NCBI RefSeq assembly: GCF_001541925.1
Contig: NZ_LQMW01000017.1
Location: 1 to 64,000, forward strand
Length of the DNA: 64,000 nucleotides
Direction: 5' to 3'
From: Nitrosopumilus sp. Nsub
GTDB lineage: Archaea; Thermoproteota; Nitrososphaeria; Nitrososphaerales; Nitrosopumilaceae
The notes under the pieces were generated by a model. The model searched no databases and was not told the DNA's origin. It saw nothing but the letters and a program-made list of their open reading frames with translations. The translations under genes were made by a program, and so were the position numbers. Below are positions 62,092 through 64,000 of the stretch, piece by piece (the first letter of the stretch is position 1; every line of letters starts with the position of its first letter).

Positions 62092-63620
62092 GTTTAGGAT
62101 TTGTCGTAGGAGAATCAAAACCTACATCAGTTACAGCAATTACATCTCGATCATTATCGGTTGGAGAATATATCAAAATCAGTATTGATGAAGGAGAAAT
62201 CTTAGGATTAGTGGAAAGATCATCAGTTTCAAGTGCAGCATTTACAGATGTAAGAAATTTTCATGAAGCAGAAGAAAGTACAGAAATTGCAGACATTAAC
62301 AAGAGAGATAAAACATTCACAGCTCATATTGGAATTTTAGGATTTTTAGAGAATTTACGCAGAGGTCAGTCAATAATACCTGCAATTCCACCAATCCCAG
62401 GTACAGAAATTACACAGCCAACAAATCAAGATTTAGAAGAAATTTTCAGTCCAAAAAAAGATGGATGGTTAAAAATTGGTAATTTATTGAGAAATAAAAA
62501 AATTGAAGCTAAAATCAATCTAGATAGAATCGTTTCAAGACATCTAGGAATTTTAGCTATGACGGGAATGGGTAAAAGTAACCTAGTTTCATTAATCACA
62601 AAAAAGATTTCAGAAGTAAAAGGAACTGTAATAATTTTTGATTACCATAATGATTACACAACACTAAACATTCCAAATGTGAATGTAATTGACGCAAAAA
62701 TTAATCCAAGGTTGTTAGAAGCAGATCAATTTTCAGAAGTTTTAGAAATTAGAGAAAATGCAGATGTGCAACAACGAGTATTAAGAATGTCATTTACTCA
62801 AGAAGTTAAAGAGGCAGGAGAATTTTGGAATAAATTAGAATATGAAGTAGATTTACTTGTAAATTCAGAGGATAAAAAATTAAAAGAAATCAGAACATCA
62901 GCATACAGAGTGCAAGACATCATTGAAGATGCACAAAGAAGATTTGATGATATTTTGGATCCAGAAATTGGAAATCCAATGGACTACATCAAAGAAGGAT
63001 GTACAAACATCATTAACATTTCAGAATTATCAGAAAAACAAGCCAATGTAGCAATGGGATTTTATTTACAGCAATTACTAAAAGATAGAAAGAATGCAAC
63101 GATTGCAAAACATGGAAAATCAAAAAAGCAAAAAGATTACAAATTCTTTGAACCTGTTTTCATAATCCTTGAAGAAGCACATGTATTCATTCCAAAAGAT
63201 CATGATACTGCAGCAAAATATTGGGCTGCAAAAATTGCAAGAGAAGGAAGAAAATTTGGAGTGGGCTTAGGCATAGTCTCTCAAAGACCACGCAGTGTGG
63301 ATCTTAATATTCTGAGTCAAATGGGCTCATTTGCAATAATGAAAATCATTCAAGAAGATGATCAACGACAAATAGCCTCAGCCACAGAATCTACTAGTCG
63401 TGAATTGATATCACAATTAACATCATTAAACGTAGGAGATGCAGTTCTTGTTGGCCAATGGACAAATTTACCATCAATGGTACACGTAGAAGAAGTTAAA
63501 GAAAAGAAAATGGGAGCAGATCAAAGTGCAACTAAAGCTTGGATAAAGGCAGATAAAATGAAAAATGTCGGAATAGAATCCACACAAGGGTTAGTTCAAA
63601 AAGATTTGTTGTTAGACTAA
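62088..63620 (+). CDS. herA: DNA translocase/helicase HerA
   Basis: 510 residues from TTG at 62088. N-terminal HAS-barrel (GFVVGESKPTSVTAITSRSL). Walker A is GILAMTGMGKSNLVSLITKK near 150-170, Walker B FIILEEAHVFIP, and the arginine region GREGRKFGVGLGIVSQRPRS, VDLNILSQ. The hexameric FtsK/VirB4-like pump drives NurA and Mre11-Rad50 resection. mre11 starts within its stop (TAATG). Confidence 0.94.
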   Translation: MSLGFVVGESKPTSVTAITSRSLSVGEYIKISIDEGEILGLVERSSVSSAAFTDVRNFHEAEESTEIADINKRDKTFTAHIGILGFLENLRRGQSIIPAIPPIPGTEITQPTNQDLEEIFSPKKDGWLKIGNLLRNKKIEAKINLDRIVSRHLGILAMTGMGKSNLVSLITKKISEVKGTVIIFDYHNDYTTLNIPNVNVIDAKINPRLLEADQFSEVLEIRENADVQQRVLRMSFTQEVKEAGEFWNKLEYEVDLLVNSEDKKLKEIRTSAYRVQDIIEDAQRRFDDILDPEIGNPMDYIKEGCTNIINISELSEKQANVAMGFYLQQLLKDRKNATIAKHGKSKKQKDYKFFEPVFIILEEAHVFIPKDHDTAAKYWAAKIAREGRKFGVGLGIVSQRPRSVDLNILSQMGSFAIMKIIQEDDQRQIASATESTSRELISQLTSLNVGDAVLVGQWTNLPSMVHVEEVKEKKMGADQSATKAWIKADKMKNVGIESTQGLVQKDLLLD

Positions 63621-64000
63621 TGTTATTTTCGCATATTTCAGATACACATTTGGGATTAGTACAATATGGTTCCAATGAAAGAGAACAAGATGTGTATGAT
63701 GTTTTCAATCAAGCAATTGATAAATCAATTGAGGATAATGTAGATTTTGTAATTTTTGCAGGAGATATTTTTCATGTGCCAAATCCAAATGGAACTGCAA
63801 TCGTACAAATGGGAAATGCACTAAAACGTCTTAAAGAAAATAACATTGATTCATTTTTTATTTTAGGAGAACACGACATTAGTAGAATTAGAACAACACC
63901 AATTCCATACATATACCATAATTTAGGATTTTCAAAATACATAGGAAATGGAAAACCAATTGAATACAAAGGAATCATGTTAGCAGGATTAGATAAAATC
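63620..64000 (+). CDS. mre11: Mre11 nuclease (3' end beyond window)
   Basis: The first 127 residues are present. The calcineurin-type phosphoesterase motifs appear in order: SHISDTHLGL (motif I, residues 4-13), VIFAGDIFHVPNP (motif II, near 50) and FILGEHDISRIR (motif III, GEHD where GNHD is usual). Mre11 with Rad50 starts break processing. The gene is coupled to herA by TAATG; rad50 is expected beyond the window. Confidence 0.92.
   Translation, partial: MLFSHISDTHLGLVQYGSNEREQDVYDVFNQAIDKSIEDNVDFVIFAGDIFHVPNPNGTAIVQMGNALKRLKENNIDSFFILGEHDISRIRTTPIPYIYHNLGFSKYIGNGKPIEYKGIMLAGLDKI

Noticed and set aside
1-64000. CRISPR arrays, insertion sequences, integrases, toxin-antitoxin pairs
   Set aside because: No regularly spaced repeats, transposase or integrase motifs, or recognisable toxin families were found; the PD-(D/E)XK protein at 21985 has no cas neighbours.

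Overview
The window is a piece of a low-GC archaeal chromosome from an ammonia-oxidising thaumarchaeon of the Nitrosopumilus/Nitrosarchaeum type. This rests on the gene set: Cdc48, Rpo7-Spt4, aEF-1beta, L40e, an archaeal IleS, TruD, Pth2, pyruvoyl arginine decarboxylase, GTP-dependent dephospho-CoA kinase, HerA-NurA-Mre11, a geranylgeranyl reductase-type flavoprotein, and a membrane protein with two blue-copper domains. It also rests on many stand-alone Lrp effector (RAM) domains, a tRNA with an intron at an archaeal-type bulge-helix-bulge, and TATA boxes lying about 25 nt ahead of start codons (leaderless transcripts). The genus is inferred from gene content, not from a search. No rRNA, CRISPR array, insertion sequence or prophage was seen.

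Layout. 1-9.8 kb: a partial secreted beta-sandwich repeat protein, two gene-poor gaps holding structured-RNA candidates, an LLM flavin oxidoreductase, an iron-alcohol dehydrogenase divergent from a glycerate kinase, an Lrp regulator with a separate RAM protein, and tiny Cys-rich ORFs. 9.8-18.1 kb: an MBL-fold nuclease, then purN, folD, 5-formyl-THF cycloligase, purD and ileS (one-carbon and purine metabolism, then translation). 18.2-24.3 kb: a broken Dps-like ferritin, sucCD-L40e, an intron-bearing tRNA-Val, a PD-(D/E)XK nuclease, pyrophosphatase, a ZnF-UBP protein and a damaged RAM gene. 24.3-32.2 kb: oligoendopeptidase, pyruvoyl arginine decarboxylase, tRNA-Thr, a DsbA-like protein and a DEAD-box helicase with a long structured leader. 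32.2-42.3 kb: an accessory-looking stretch of small hypotheticals, tiny zinc proteins and membrane proteins around a YyaL-type protein and a zinc alcohol dehydrogenase. 42.3-52.8 kb: truD, a Vgb-like propeller, pth2, geranylgeranyl reductase, aEF-1beta, cdc48, heme o synthase, blue-copper protein and JAMM protease. 52.7-64 kb: H+-pyrophosphatase, a SprT-like protein, a C/D-box sRNA candidate, dephospho-CoA kinase, Mrp/ApbC, rpo7-spt4-nadC, nadA and nadX, and the nurA-herA-mre11 repair operon cut by the window edge.

How genes work together. FolD, the cycloligase, PurN and PurD join one-carbon supply to purine synthesis. NadX, NadA and NadC form the complete aspartate-to-NaMN route. HerA, NurA and Mre11 are the archaeal DNA-end resection set. 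CtaB and the cupredoxin protein fit a copper-rich respiratory chain. The iron-alcohol dehydrogenase may serve as semialdehyde reductase of the 3-hydroxypropionate/4-hydroxybutyrate cycle (inference).

The most unusual material is non-coding or broken: two multi-branched RNA candidates, a DEAD-helicase leader with two mutually exclusive helices, a Dps-like gene with a lost start codon and three indels, and several tiny Cys-rich ORFs interrupted by a frameshift or an in-frame stop. I saw no single gene cluster that clearly forms a new multi-gene system. All calls come from reading the sequence; none was checked by database search or folding software.
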